A DNA stretch of 64,000 nt from an uncultured Prevotella sp. GTDB taxonomy: Bacteria; Bacteroidota; Bacteroidia; Bacteroidales; Bacteroidaceae. Under the pieces are notes generated by a model. That model searched no databases. It was given only the letters and a program-made list of their open reading frames with translations, and was not told the origin of the DNA. Positions 8,542 through 17,901 of this stretch are shown piece by piece. The stretch spans positions 124,001 to 188,000 of the forward strand of contig CALUGW010000040.1 of assembly GCA_944320305.1 (NCBI GenBank). Direction: 5' to 3'. The translations under genes and the position numbers were made by a program. The stretch's first letter is position 1. Each line of letters begins with the position of its first letter.

Positions 8542-10032
8542 TTACAGTTTCACTTTGACTTTCCGTGCCTTGCTCTCGTTCTGGAGCCTGTCAAGAGCAG
8601 TCACCACATATGTGAACGTCTGCTCTCCGTCAGCATACGGCAATTTATAGTATGTCTTGTTTGTTATTGCCACAATCTTTGAAGCATCTTCCAGTCTTAC
8701 CTTCTCACCCTTGGCGAATCTGTAAACGACATATGCGTGTGCCACATCATCCCAGTCTTTGCCCTTGGGTTGTGTCCAGAACAGGATATAGCCGTCCGCT
8801 GTCCATACTGGCTTGAGTTTACGAACCTTTTTGGGAGCTTTCTTGTCTATGAAAGGCATTGACGGTTGCAGGGCTGGATATTTCCAATAAACATTGCGCA
8901 GCATTGAACCGTAATTGCCGATGTTGTCGACAACGGCCTTGGCATACCACAAGACCGTGCCCTGCACATTGTACATTTTGTTGTGCAAGGCATACTTTGC
9001 TGGCATCTGGTTTATTCGGGGATTGTCCACATCCGGATAACGTGCGGTGCGCTCAACATCCTCTCCGATATACAGCGGCCTTCCTGCCGCATATTTGTTC
9101 CACCATTCTATCAGTGTCTTGTAATCTGCGGTCGGATGCCCTATCTGCCAATACAGTTGCGGAACACAGTAGTCAATCCATCCGTTGTTTATCCAGAACA
9201 GCACGTCTGCATACAGGTCATCATAATTTTGCAGTCCTCTTGTGTCGCTGCCGATTGCCGATGCGGCCTTGTTGCGGTAAATGCCGAACGGTGATACGCC
9301 GAACTTCACCCATGGCTTAACGGCCTTTATGGAGTCGTGCAGTTGGTTGATGAAAAGGTTGACGTTGAAGCGCCGCCAGTCGTTCTTGTTGGAAATGCCG
9401 TTTGAATACAGTCTGAACTGTCTGTCATCAGGAATGGCAATGCCCGGAGCCGGGTATGGGTAAAAATAATCATCTATGTGGAGTCCGTCAATATCGTAGC
9501 GTCTCACTATATCGCTGACAACCTTACAAATATACTCCCTGTTCTCAGGAATTCCGGGGTTCAGAATCAGCTGACCGTCATAGGCAAAGGCGTTGCCGGG
9601 GTGTTTCCTTGTGATGTGTGTCGCGGCAAGGTCGGTGGTGTTTTTGGTTTTAGCCCTGTAAGGGTTGATCCATGCGTGAATTTCCATACCTCTTGCATGA
9701 CATTGGCGCACCATCCATTCAAGAGGATCCCAATATGGCGACGGTGCCTTGCCCTGAACACCTGTCAGAAACCGGCTCCACGGCTCGTATGGGCTGGCAT
9801 ACAGTGCGTCGCATTCCGCTCTTACTTGGAATATTATTGCATTTACGCCGTCTTTTTTCAGTTCATCAAGCTGGTATGCCAATGTCTTTTGCATGGTCTC
9901 TGTAGACATGCCCATGAACTGTCCGTTGACACATTGAATCCATGCGCCACGGAACTCTCGTTTCCGCTGTGCGCCGGCTGTCAGTGTTATCAGCAATGTT
10001 ATGACTAATAGGAGGCAAAACTTTCGGTTCAT
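8542..10032 (-). CDS. secreted GHL10-type glycoside hydrolase-like protein
   Basis: The 496-residue protein has a signal peptide (MNRKFCLLLVITLLITLTAGAQ) and then the GHL10/DUF187 TIM-barrel domain, recognisable by EFRGAWI, GVNAIIFQVRAECDALYAS, HAWINPYRA, YDIDGLHIDDYFYP and FGVSPFGIYRN. In enterobacteria the related YngK is an uncharacterised lipoprotein; such proteins are predicted to act on cell-wall or other glycans. From about residue 405 there is a fibronectin III-like domain (KVRKLKPVWTADGYILFWTQ). It lies between the HAD phosphatase (10 bp upstream) and uvrD (3 bp downstream), an operon without an obvious shared function. Exact substrate unknown. Confidence 0.88.
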   Translation of the reverse strand: MNRKFCLLLVITLLITLTAGAQRKREFRGAWIQCVNGQFMGMSTETMQKTLAYQLDELKKDGVNAIIFQVRAECDALYASPYEPWSRFLTGVQGKAPSPYWDPLEWMVRQCHARGMEIHAWINPYRAKTKNTTDLAATHITRKHPGNAFAYDGQLILNPGIPENREYICKVVSDIVRRYDIDGLHIDDYFYPYPAPGIAIPDDRQFRLYSNGISNKNDWRRFNVNLFINQLHDSIKAVKPWVKFGVSPFGIYRNKAASAIGSDTRGLQNYDDLYADVLFWINNGWIDYCVPQLYWQIGHPTADYKTLIEWWNKYAAGRPLYIGEDVERTARYPDVDNPRINQMPAKYALHNKMYNVQGTVLWYAKAVVDNIGNYGSMLRNVYWKYPALQPSMPFIDKKAPKKVRKLKPVWTADGYILFWTQPKGKDWDDVAHAYVVYRFAKGEKVRLEDASKIVAITNKTYYKLPYADGEQTFTYVVTALDRLQNESKARKVKVKL

Positions 10033-10042
10033 CGGATTGGAT

Positions 10043-10663
10043 TTATTTTAGATATTCATAAATTGACTGTGTCCAGTCGCTGCCGTTCTCAACACAAAAT
10101 GTGCGAATGCCCAAGCTTGCTGCCGCCTGCACATTGCGCAAGCCATCATCGAGGAACAGAGATTCTTCCGGCCGTATGTTTTCTTCGGCAAGAACAATGT
10201 TGAAGAATCTCACGTTGGGTTTCATAACACCGCATCTGAAACTCATATACATTGCATCCATATAAAAAGACAAAGGATGCCCCTGGCCGTCAAAAGCATC
10301 GCTTAACGCCCAGCTCATCATAAACGGGTTGGTGTTTGAGACAAGTATCAGCCTGAAACCCTCGTTGCGCAATTGGAGCAGAGTGTCAAGGTTGCGTTGT
10401 GGGAGTTCCTTGCAATAGCCTTTCCAAGCATACAGGCACTGGTCATACGTCACCTCACGCCCAATGATGCCGCTGAGACCGGCCCGGAACTGCTCGGCGT
10501 CAATCCGCCCACGTTCCAAATCCCCGAATATTCCGCTTTGTGTGTATGTGTCAAGCCGTTTTTCGGCATCATTGAGTCCGATTTCCTTGAATCGTCTCTC
10601 TGCTTGTTTGGGGTCAAGCGTCAGTATCACGCCTCCAAAATCAAACAAAATATTTTTTATCAT
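10043..10663 (-). CDS. HAD-superfamily phosphatase (YihX/epoxide hydrolase-like subgroup)
   Basis: The 206-residue protein begins MIKNILFDFGGVILTLDP. HAD motif I is DFGGV, where the second catalytic Asp is replaced by Gly as in the YihX/haloacid dehalogenase subgroup. Motif II is LILVSNTNP, motif III lysine is in RCGVMKPN, and motif IV is SLFLDDGLRN. In this subgroup the substrates are small sugar phosphates such as glucose 1-phosphate, but the specificity cannot be read from sequence. It heads the HAD-GHL10-uvrD transcript. Confidence 0.88.
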   Translation of the reverse strand: MIKNILFDFGGVILTLDPKQAERRFKEIGLNDAEKRLDTYTQSGIFGDLERGRIDAEQFRAGLSGIIGREVTYDQCLYAWKGYCKELPQRNLDTLLQLRNEGFRLILVSNTNPFMMSWALSDAFDGQGHPLSFYMDAMYMSFRCGVMKPNVRFFNIVLAEENIRPEESLFLDDGLRNVQAAASLGIRTFCVENGSDWTQSIYEYLK

Positions 10664-10763
10664 CCTATTCTTGAAAGTCCTTGTTCTGTATTAATATATT
10701 TCACTTATAAGCCGTTCTTAATCAACAACTTGCTTGCATATGTTCAGATAATGCTTTACACCG

Positions 10764-13523
10764 TTACTCTCCTAAATCAGAAAACAGGTTGAGCTTATTT
10801 CTTCTGGCATCATTGATTGACATCAGTCCGACCTGCTTTTCTTCATATTCACGTCGGAGCGTCTCGTACCTTCGACTTATTTCATTAAGGAAAGAAGCAC
10901 TCGTTTCCGGATTAAGAAGTTGCCCGGCTATTATTGAATTCTGCGAAGCGTCTTTCACCCATACCACCGGTCCGTGATATGCCGGGGCGATTTTCAGTGC
11001 CACATACAGTTCGCTTGTTGTTGCCCCGCCAATCATCAGCGGCACGGTTATTCCTGCGTCAGACAAATCTTTGGCCACGTTAACCATTTCGGCAAGGCTC
11101 GGGGTTATGAGTCCGCTCAGGCCAATAATGTCAACATCTTCTTCTTTTGCCGTCTTCACAATCTGTTCGGCCGGCACCATGACTCCCAAATCAATAATCT
11201 CGTAACTGTTGCAGGCCATGACCACACTGACAATGTTTTTGCCTATGTCGTGAACATCGCCCTTGACCGTTGCCAGAAGCACTTTCCCAGACTTCTTTTG
11301 TTCCATGACGGCATTTTTCCCAATGTGTGGAAGCAGTATTTCAACTGCCTGCTTCATTGTTCTCGCTGACTTCACCACTTGCGGCAGGAACATTTTCCCG
11401 TTGCCGAATAATTCGCCAACCTTGTTCATGCCGGACATCAGCGGACCTTCTATTATGTCGACGGCTGCCGTGTTTCCAAGCAGCGCCTCATTGATATCCG
11501 CTTCCATATAGTCGCCAATTCCTTTTACAAGAGCCGCCGACAGACGCTCGCTTATGGGCAAATTCCGCCAGGTGGGTGTCGTCGCTTCTTTGCGTTCAGA
11601 CGGTGACGGACTCTCGCCTGCTGCATTGTGGAGCCTTTCTGCCAGCGCGATGAGTCTTTCTGCAGCACCGCTGTCTCTGGCCAGTACGGCGTCCTCGATT
11701 ATCTTCAGCTGGTCGTGGGGAATGTCATCGTATGTTATTTTCGCTGCAGGATTCACTATGCCGAAATCCATTCCGTTCTGAATGGCGTGATAGAGGAATA
11801 CGGCATGTATTGCCTCACGGATGTAATTGTTACCCCTGAAGGCAAAGGAGAGATTGCTCACCCCGCCGCTTACGTGTGCGAGCGGGAGGTTGCGCCTAAT
11901 CCATGAGGCTGCCTTTATGAAGTCGGCAGCATAAGTGTCGTGCTCCTTTATGCCAGTCGCTATTGCCAGAACGTTAGGGTCAAAGATAATGTCGGCCGGA
12001 TTCATGCCGACAACACGTGTCAGCAGGTCATACGACCTCTCTGCTATGGCTATGCGGCGCTCGTATGTTGTGGCCTGTCCTTGTTCGTCGAAACACATCA
12101 CCACCACTGCCGCCCCCAACCGCATGGCCTCCTCTGCATGGGCAACAAAGACAGCCTCTCCCTCTTTTAACGAAATAGAGTTGATGACACATTTGCCTTG
12201 AACACATTTGAGTCCGGCCTTGACCACATCCCAACCAGACGAGTCAATCATCAAGGGAACCTTGGCAATGTCTGGCTCTGAGGCAAGCAGATTCAGGAAC
12301 GTCACCATCTCCGAACGCGCGTCAAGCAGACCGTCGTCCATGTTTATGTCAAGCACCATGGCACCGTCAGCAACCTGCTTGCGGGCTACGGACAGTGCTT
12401 CGCCGTATTTCTTTTCCCTTATCAGCCTCAGAAATTTACGCGAGCCGGCCACATTGCACCTCTCTCCAATATTTACAAACCTCACTGCCGATGTGGATTC
12501 CAATTTGTCGAGACCGCTCAACCACAATGTCTCCGGGCGCCGTCCGGGCAACCTGGGAGTCTTGCCCTCCGCCAGCCAGACAAGGCACCGGATATGTTCG
12601 TCTGTTGTGCCGCAACACCCGCCAATGATGTTAACAAGCCCCTCGCCAACGAATTCGGCCATTTGCTCAGCCATACTGTCGGGTGTCTCGTCATACAGTC
12701 CCAATTCGTCAGGCAGCCCGGCATTTGGATACACACTGACGTAGTATGGCGATATGCTTGACAACTGGCGCAGAAACGGCTTCATCTGCCTTGCGCCGAA
12801 CGAGCAATTCAAACCAACTGAGAATATGGGATATGTGCTCACGCTTGCGACAAACGCCTCAAGAGTCTGTCCGCTGAGCGTGCGCCCCGCAGGGCCGCTG
12901 ATTGTTACAGAGAGCATTAGCGGCAGTTTTTTCCCGTGCTCTTTCATCACGTCAAGCGAGGCACAGACAGCGGCCTTTGCGTTCAGGGTGTCGAATATTG
13001 TCTCGATGAGCAGGGCGTCCACCCCGCCGTCAATCAGCGCAGCCACCTCCTCGCGGTATGCCATATAAAGCTCGTCGAATGTCAGTGAACGTAAAGATGG
13101 ATTACTCACATCTGGACTCATCGAGCAGGTCTTGTTCGTCGGGCCGATGGAGCCGGCCACGTAACGCGGCTTCGCGGCTGTGGAATATTCGTCGGCCACG
13201 TGGCGAGCAATGAGTGCTCCTTGCAAAGCCATCTCGCCACAATCCGGCTCAAGGCCGTAGTCGGCCTGCGATATCCGCTGGCTGTTGAACGTGTTTGTGG
13301 TTATGATGTCGGCACCCGCCTCAAGGTACTTTCTGTGAATGTCAGCAATGACATCGGGTCGGGTTATGTTCAATACATCGTTGTTACCAGTCAGTTGCAC
13401 ATTGGCACTGCTGTAACGCAGGCCGCGAAAATCCGTTTCCGTCAGGCCGCAACGCTGAATCATCGTGCCCATGGCACCGTCCAAAACAAGGATGCGATGC
13501 CGTACTGCTTCGTTTAGAGTCAT
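10764..13523 (-). CDS. metH: cobalamin-dependent methionine synthase lacking the reactivation domain
   Basis: MetH transfers a methyl group from methyltetrahydrofolate to homocysteine through B12. The 919-residue protein has the homocysteine domain (LDGAMGTMIQ near residue 14; zinc ligands in GLNCSFGA and IIGGCCGTT near 300), the pterin-binding domain (FVNIGERCNVAGSRKFL), the cobalamin cap and the B12 domain (DVHDIGKNIV near 758, axial His). It ends at NLFSDLGE directly after the B12 domain, so the roughly 300-residue AdoMet-binding reactivation domain of the E. coli enzyme is missing. A separate reactivation protein may exist elsewhere. It is 22 bp downstream of smpB. The B12 it needs could come through the btu operon at 20-27 kb. 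Confidence 0.95.
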   Translation of the reverse strand: MTLNEAVRHRILVLDGAMGTMIQRCGLTETDFRGLRYSSANVQLTGNNDVLNITRPDVIADIHRKYLEAGADIITTNTFNSQRISQADYGLEPDCGEMALQGALIARHVADEYSTAAKPRYVAGSIGPTNKTCSMSPDVSNPSLRSLTFDELYMAYREEVAALIDGGVDALLIETIFDTLNAKAAVCASLDVMKEHGKKLPLMLSVTISGPAGRTLSGQTLEAFVASVSTYPIFSVGLNCSFGARQMKPFLRQLSSISPYYVSVYPNAGLPDELGLYDETPDSMAEQMAEFVGEGLVNIIGGCCGTTDEHIRCLVWLAEGKTPRLPGRRPETLWLSGLDKLESTSAVRFVNIGERCNVAGSRKFLRLIREKKYGEALSVARKQVADGAMVLDINMDDGLLDARSEMVTFLNLLASEPDIAKVPLMIDSSGWDVVKAGLKCVQGKCVINSISLKEGEAVFVAHAEEAMRLGAAVVVMCFDEQGQATTYERRIAIAERSYDLLTRVVGMNPADIIFDPNVLAIATGIKEHDTYAADFIKAASWIRRNLPLAHVSGGVSNLSFAFRGNNYIREAIHAVFLYHAIQNGMDFGIVNPAAKITYDDIPHDQLKIIEDAVLARDSGAAERLIALAERLHNAAGESPSPSERKEATTPTWRNLPISERLSAALVKGIGDYMEADINEALLGNTAAVDIIEGPLMSGMNKVGELFGNGKMFLPQVVKSARTMKQAVEILLPHIGKNAVMEQKKSGKVLLATVKGDVHDIGKNIVSVVMACNSYEIIDLGVMVPAEQIVKTAKEEDVDIIGLSGLITPSLAEMVNVAKDLSDAGITVPLMIGGATTSELYVALKIAPAYHGPVVWVKDASQNSIIAGQLLNPETSASFLNEISRRYETLRREYEEKQVGLMSINDARRNKLNLFSDLGE

Positions 13524-13545
13524 GCGGGTGTTGGGTATATGTTGC

Positions 13546-14025
13546 TTAATAATGCTTTATGGCGCGTTCCATCTCGCGTTTGTCTTCTTTTTCCTTCAGA
13601 GTCTGCCGCTTGTCAAAGTCCTTCTTACCCTTACATAAGGCAATGTCCATTTTCGCCCGGCCGTGTCCGTCGATGAAAACCAGCAGCGGCACAATCGTGT
13701 AGCCCGTCTGCTTGGTGGCGCTCTGGAGTCTGCGTATCTCGCGCTTGGTCAGCAGGAGCTTTCGGTCACGCCTGGCATCGTGATTGTTATACGATCCGTA
13801 GAAATATGGACTTATGCTCATGCCCTTGACCCATATCTCCCCATTGTTTATATAGCAGAACGTGTCCACAAGGCTGGCCTTGCCCAGTCTGATGGACTTT
13901 ATCTCGGTTCCTGTGAGAACAATGCCGGCCGTGTATGTCTCAATGAAAAAATAGTCAAAGGCAGCCCTCTTGTTTTTTATGCTCACAGGGCTTTTCTTCC
14001 TTGTCAGCTCTTCTTGCTTATTCAT
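13546..14025 (-). CDS. smpB: SsrA-binding protein
   Basis: SmpB binds tmRNA and the ribosome for trans-translation rescue of stalled ribosomes. The 159-residue protein has the family core [36 protein letters not shown], and the basic C-terminal tail [19 protein letters not shown]. The ATG at 14025 ([11 protein letters not shown]) is preferred; the longer frame starting at 14067 adds 14 residues read out of the upstream gene. It overlaps that gene by 8 bp, so translation is probably coupled. Confidence 0.96.
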   Translation of the reverse strand: MNKQEELTRKKSPVSIKNKRAAFDYFFIETYTAGIVLTGTEIKSIRLGKASLVDTFCYINNGEIWVKGMSISPYFYGSYNNHDARRDRKLLLTKREIRRLQSATKQTGYTIVPLLVFIDGHGRAKMDIALCKGKKDFDKRQTLKEKEDKREMERAIKHY

Positions 14026-14527
14026 TTTTGTCAATTCTTGCAAAACAATCCAAATGTCCGTCCACATAATGCGCGACTGCGGCCGTCCATTCCTCCTCGT
14101 TCTCTACGAACTCGTCGTCAAAATCGTCAAACTCAGGAAAGTGCTCAAACATCGCCATAAATTCCTCGTCGGTACAGTCGCGCTCAATCTCCTCATGATA
14201 TTTTTTGTACAAGGGGTGCACATCGTAAACAATCCGAGCCAGATCACGCAGTCCCCAGAACTTAAACATCTTGGCCACAGGATTCATAAAGATAAAGCCA
14301 CCGTAGCCATTGTGTATCAACTGTATAAAGCCGCCGTCCATAACCTCGCTCTGCAGAATGTCATAGGCCAACAGTGTCAACTGGTCGGCGTTGAGTCTGG
14401 CCATCGTCTCTGAGGTCAAATTCCCGCCCACAGACTCATAAATGGCATCTACAAAAATCTTGATGAACGAGTCCATGTTTCCGGCTGCTGTACGCAGCCT
14501 GCTGTCTTTTATCACAACTTCTTCCAT
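14018..14527 (-). CDS. DMP19-family protein
   Basis: The 169-residue acidic protein ([15 protein letters not shown]) matches the DMP19/DUF4375 pattern: a helical domain with [19 protein letters not shown], a Gly-rich GYGGFIF and a very acidic C-terminal part ([15 protein letters not shown]). In Neisseria DMP19 mimics DNA and binds a transcription regulator; whether this member does so is unknown. The ATG at 14527 lies close behind a TAnnTTTG-like sequence; an alternative start at 14560 would precede that element. It overlaps smpB by 8 bp. Confidence 0.75.
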   Translation of the reverse strand: MEEVVIKDSRLRTAAGNMDSFIKIFVDAIYESVGGNLTSETMARLNADQLTLLAYDILQSEVMDGGFIQLIHNGYGGFIFMNPVAKMFKFWGLRDLARIVYDVHPLYKKYHEEIERDCTDEEFMAMFEHFPEFDDFDDEFVENEEEWTAAVAHYVDGHLDCFARIDKNE

Positions 14528-14535
14528 TTCAGCCA

Positions 14536-14543
14536 CAAAAGTA
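14536..14543 (-). promoter_or_regulatory. possible -7 element upstream of the DMP19-smpB-metH genes
   Basis: TACTTTTG on the minus strand fits TAnnTTTG, but no well-spaced TTTG is seen. If it is used, the transcript starts within a few bases of the ATG at 14527 and would be nearly leaderless. Confidence 0.35.
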
Positions 14544-14609
14544 CGAATAAAAAGTGACAAACAGAAAAAAACGACAAGGTTATTGCCGGTCAGGGGACGG
14601 TGACAGACG

Positions 14610-15851
14610 TCACTCTGTATAGAACTTGATGATGCGTTCTAGAGCCTGACGGCACACGACGCAGAAGTCAGCAGTGGCGTTGGTACGCATACGGCAGTCG
14701 TCCGCTCCACGCCACACTCCGGTACGCTGGTAACCGCCACCCTCTACAAGTCCAGCCACCCCCTGCTCCACAAGGCTCTCCCACTTTCCGCTGAAGTCAT
14801 GTCGGGTAGTCAGATTTGGCTCCCACGGTTCTACGTCTGGAAAGTATATCGGGCTGCCGTCTCCGTAGTCGTACTCATCGGCCAATCCGCCAAAGCTGTG
14901 GCCGAACTCGTGGACAACAACTGGCAAGAACTGGTCGCCGCGCGTATAGGCAAGATTGTAGAAATTAAAGATGCCTCCACCGCCATATTCATCGGTGTTC
15001 ACAAGGATGATGATGTGCTCGTATGGGGTGCCAGCCAAGATGTCATGCAGATGTTTTAGCCGCGTGGTGGTGAGGTATCGGTCGATGTAGAAAGTACTGA
15101 AGTGAGAACCGAGCGCGGTGTTACGCCACTCTCCGCGTGTGGGAATACTTGTTCCGCTGTCTGCTGACGGCGGCATAACAGCTATGACATTGAATCTGTC
15201 GCGCATGACTTTGAACGGCTCGTGGGCGAAAATAGCCTCTGTGGCAGCTCTTGCATCATCAAGAAACAGCCCTGTCTGCGTGCTGTCATAGCCCTCGGCC
15301 ACGAATGCTATGTGTATGCATTGTGTGGTGTCTGCGGCGCTCTGTAGTGTGGTATAAGGCGTGATATGGCGCAGCCCTGTCTCGCGGATGAGTGCATCGT
15401 CCGGACTGATGGTGTGCGTCAGCGTGGCCAATGGTCGCTGCCGGTTGTCCTGGAGTTCCACTGTGACCTCGACTTCTGTCTTGGGATAAGGCACAAGAAA
15501 GACATTCTCGAAGGAACGCCCGCGCTGTGCGGCCTCAGGTGTTGACAGCCACTCTTGGAAGAGTGTGGAGAAAGCCTGACGATAGATAACGTCGTCGCTG
15601 CGACGGTCGCGCATGGTAATCTGCCCATTGCCCCGCAGCGGCAGTTCTGCGAGACGGGTTCTGCGCCCGTACCAACGTGGCTGCGACGACATTCCATCAA
15701 GAAAAATATACTGACTGCTGTCGTTGCCAGCAAACACATAGTCAAGGCGCAGGGTGCTGTCTGAGAAATGTTCGCTAAAATCTTGTGCCGCCAGAGGTGC
15801 GCAGGAAAAGGCGGAAAATGCCGCAATGGCAAAAAATTGTCCGGTTTTCAT
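14610..15851 (-). CDS. secreted M64-family (IgA protease-type) metallopeptidase
   Basis: The 413-residue protein has a signal peptide (MKTGQFFAIAAFSAFSCAPLAAQ), an N-terminal beta-rich region of about 150 residues, then the M64 peptidase domain. Supporting motifs are IHIAFVAEGYDSTQ, the zinc site VVVHEFGHSFGGLADEYDYG near residue 313 (HExxH with a downstream Glu ligand) and CRMRTNATADFCVVCRQA near the C-terminus, typical of the family. The founding member from Clostridium ramosum cleaves human IgA; most Bacteroidetes members have unknown substrates. It overlaps folK by 4 bp. Confidence 0.92.
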   Translation of the reverse strand: MKTGQFFAIAAFSAFSCAPLAAQDFSEHFSDSTLRLDYVFAGNDSSQYIFLDGMSSQPRWYGRRTRLAELPLRGNGQITMRDRRSDDVIYRQAFSTLFQEWLSTPEAAQRGRSFENVFLVPYPKTEVEVTVELQDNRQRPLATLTHTISPDDALIRETGLRHITPYTTLQSAADTTQCIHIAFVAEGYDSTQTGLFLDDARAATEAIFAHEPFKVMRDRFNVIAVMPPSADSGTSIPTRGEWRNTALGSHFSTFYIDRYLTTTRLKHLHDILAGTPYEHIIILVNTDEYGGGGIFNFYNLAYTRGDQFLPVVVHEFGHSFGGLADEYDYGDGSPIYFPDVEPWEPNLTTRHDFSGKWESLVEQGVAGLVEGGGYQRTGVWRGADDCRMRTNATADFCVVCRQALERIIKFYTE

Positions 15852-16213
15852 AATGTTTTAACAAGTTTCTGAATGTATTCTCTCTGCCAGTCGGCAGGAC
15901 GGAGCAGGCGTCCGCCGTACACGAGTATATCCACGTCGGCGGCAATACGCCCTGCGGCATTGTCGGCGGCGTTTCTGCCACAAGCGGCTTCAATCTTTTT
16001 AGTATATCGCTCAAGAGTGCTGAAGCTGAAGTCGGTGGAGCCTGCGATGACGGCATTAAGAAACGGCGGCGAGACAATGCCAAGTGGCTCAGTCTGCAGA
16101 ATTGGGGAACACCTGCAGTTGCTCAAGACACGGCCCAACATGGCGGCGGCACGCCGAATATTGGCCTGCCCGTTGCAGTTGGAACCGAGAGCTATTATAA
16201 CTTCGTGCTGCAT
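15848..16213 (-). CDS. folK: short 6-hydroxymethylpterin pyrophosphokinase-like protein
   Basis: HPPK transfers pyrophosphate from ATP to hydroxymethyl-dihydropterin in folate synthesis. The 121-residue protein carries ALGSNCNGQANI (family GSN motif), QTEPLG, PPFLNAV (F-N-A) and ADVDILVYGG, matching the conserved IDIDLL block that binds magnesium. The domain is usually 130-160 residues; the terminal HP...R.FVL.PL part is reduced to LLRPADWQREYI. It may be a diverged or minimal version, so activity is not certain. It overlaps the M64 gene by 4 bp and follows the GH25-MORN gene by 10 bp. Confidence 0.72.
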   Translation of the reverse strand: MQHEVIIALGSNCNGQANIRRAAAMLGRVLSNCRCSPILQTEPLGIVSPPFLNAVIAGSTDFSFSTLERYTKKIEAACGRNAADNAAGRIAADVDILVYGGRLLRPADWQREYIQKLVKTL

Positions 16214-16223
16214 TTTTTTTCTG

Positions 16224-17825
16224 CTATTTTATTGTTTCCTCATCCAGAAAGCGTCTGAACAACCCGGCATAGCCGTTGAACACGTTAATATCTACGTCGC
16301 CTCGGATTCCACTGACTCTGCCGTCGGGGCTGAGCTGCCAGAAAAGAAGTTTGATGTCGGGCTTGTACTCACCATAGCGTGCAATCCAGACATTGTAGTC
16401 GCGCTTCAAGTCAGGCGCCATGTCAAGATACTTCCTTACGAACTCCTGACTGACGTAGAGTACGGGCTTCACTCCCGTGCGCGATCTGACAATGCTCATC
16501 CACTGCCTTACCCGCCGGAAGAGTTCCTCCGGGCCGCCAATTGCTCGGATTTGACTATCGGTAGGCTCGACATCAAGTACCGGGGGCAAGTCACCGCTAC
16601 GGAAGAGACTGTGGCGGACAAAGTGGCGCGCTTGGGCGGAAGCGTCGCTACGGAGCGAGAAGAAATGATAGGCACCGACGGGTATGCCCCGACGGCGGGC
16701 TTGAAGATAGTCGGCGCGGTAGTAACGATTGCGCACGGTGACTCCTTCGGTGGACTTGATGTAGACGAAAGAAACAGGATAGTCCACCCGCCCGCTTATG
16801 CGCTTACGGCTCAGATTGCCGAGGCTGACTATACGGAGTTTGTCCCAATGGATTGGCCAGTAGCGCCGGCCACGACCGTGCTGATAGCGTGAAATGTCGA
16901 TGCCGTAGATTCTTTCGGACGTATGAATGGTTTTTTCTCCTTTGTAAGAACCGGCCTGCCATTCTCCGGCTTTCATCATGCTGCCGTTTACGTAAAATCC
17001 AAAACCGCAGGGTTTGCCGTCTGCCCAGCGACCCTCGTAGTACGCTCCTCCAGAATATGAATACCGCCCGTGCCCGGTGGGGCGTATACTGCGGTCAAAC
17101 GCACCACGGTAAATGCCGCCTGAGGTTGTCATAATTCCAACGGGGATGGTGTCGGACTGCCATAGCCCGGCTATAATGCTTCCGGCCGAATCAGCCAAGA
17201 CGCCCCTGCCTCTTTTCTCCGTTCTGAGCCAACGTCCGCCAAGCCACATACCGCCCCGTGACGCGACGAACACGCCTGAAAGACTGTCGGCGTGAACCGA
17301 GGGTGGCATTGCAACTTCGATGATGCGTAGCTCCGGTGCGGCGCCGATGTCACTCAGCGCGGCAAGTTCGCGACGGGCAGCTTCTATCTGCCGGTCTGTT
17401 CTGGCAGCGTAAGCCACTATCTGTTCATAGCCCTCGTCGCGGACCCCATGCACACGAAGCCAATAGCCCATCTCGGCTTGCGAAGCTTCAAGCCGGGCAA
17501 TCCTGGCTGCGATTGTGTCGGCTGTTTTCCGGGCAACGGCAGCTATACTTTGGGAACTTGCAGACACCACACGTCCGCCGCCAAGTCTATTGACATCAAA
17601 CGAAATGTCACAGAAAACAGAATCGGGGGATATGCCGGAGAAAGAAAACACGTGCCGGTCTCCAGCAGTCAAATAATATGAAGACGGTCCGGAGCCTGCC
17701 GGATGCCCGCCTCTTTCGCCGCGAGACAGGAAGACCGACCATGCAAAAATTGCTATGGTCAGAAAGACAACGGCAGCAACTGTGCTGAATAATGTCTTTT
17801 TCTTGACAATGATGTATTCTTTCAT
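16224..17825 (-). CDS. membrane-anchored MORN-repeat and GH25 lysozyme fusion
   Basis: The 533-residue protein has a short cytoplasmic N-terminus (MKEYIIVKKKTLF), one transmembrane segment at about 10-33, a coiled-coil-like stretch at about 100-160, MORN-like repeats at about 190-290 (GGIYRGAF, GHGRYSYSGGAYYEGRWADG) and a GH25 lysozyme domain from about 305. GH25 signatures are YGIDISRYQ (catalytic Asp), FVYIKSTEG, VGAYHFF and PPVLDVEP. GH25 enzymes cut the MurNAc-GlcNAc bond of peptidoglycan. I start at the ATG at 17825, since the first 11 codons of the longer frame separate the charged end from the membrane segment. It is followed by folK after 10 bp. Confidence 0.88.
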   Translation of the reverse strand: MKEYIIVKKKTLFSTVAAVVFLTIAIFAWSVFLSRGERGGHPAGSGPSSYYLTAGDRHVFSFSGISPDSVFCDISFDVNRLGGGRVVSASSQSIAAVARKTADTIAARIARLEASQAEMGYWLRVHGVRDEGYEQIVAYAARTDRQIEAARRELAALSDIGAAPELRIIEVAMPPSVHADSLSGVFVASRGGMWLGGRWLRTEKRGRGVLADSAGSIIAGLWQSDTIPVGIMTTSGGIYRGAFDRSIRPTGHGRYSYSGGAYYEGRWADGKPCGFGFYVNGSMMKAGEWQAGSYKGEKTIHTSERIYGIDISRYQHGRGRRYWPIHWDKLRIVSLGNLSRKRISGRVDYPVSFVYIKSTEGVTVRNRYYRADYLQARRRGIPVGAYHFFSLRSDASAQARHFVRHSLFRSGDLPPVLDVEPTDSQIRAIGGPEELFRRVRQWMSIVRSRTGVKPVLYVSQEFVRKYLDMAPDLKRDYNVWIARYGEYKPDIKLLFWQLSPDGRVSGIRGDVDINVFNGYAGLFRRFLDEETIK

Positions 17826-17901
17826 GCCGGATGGCCATACAGAAACTTTGCGGTGCAATGCTTCCGTATGGCCGATCGAAAAATCATGTGACTATTGGTT
17901 G

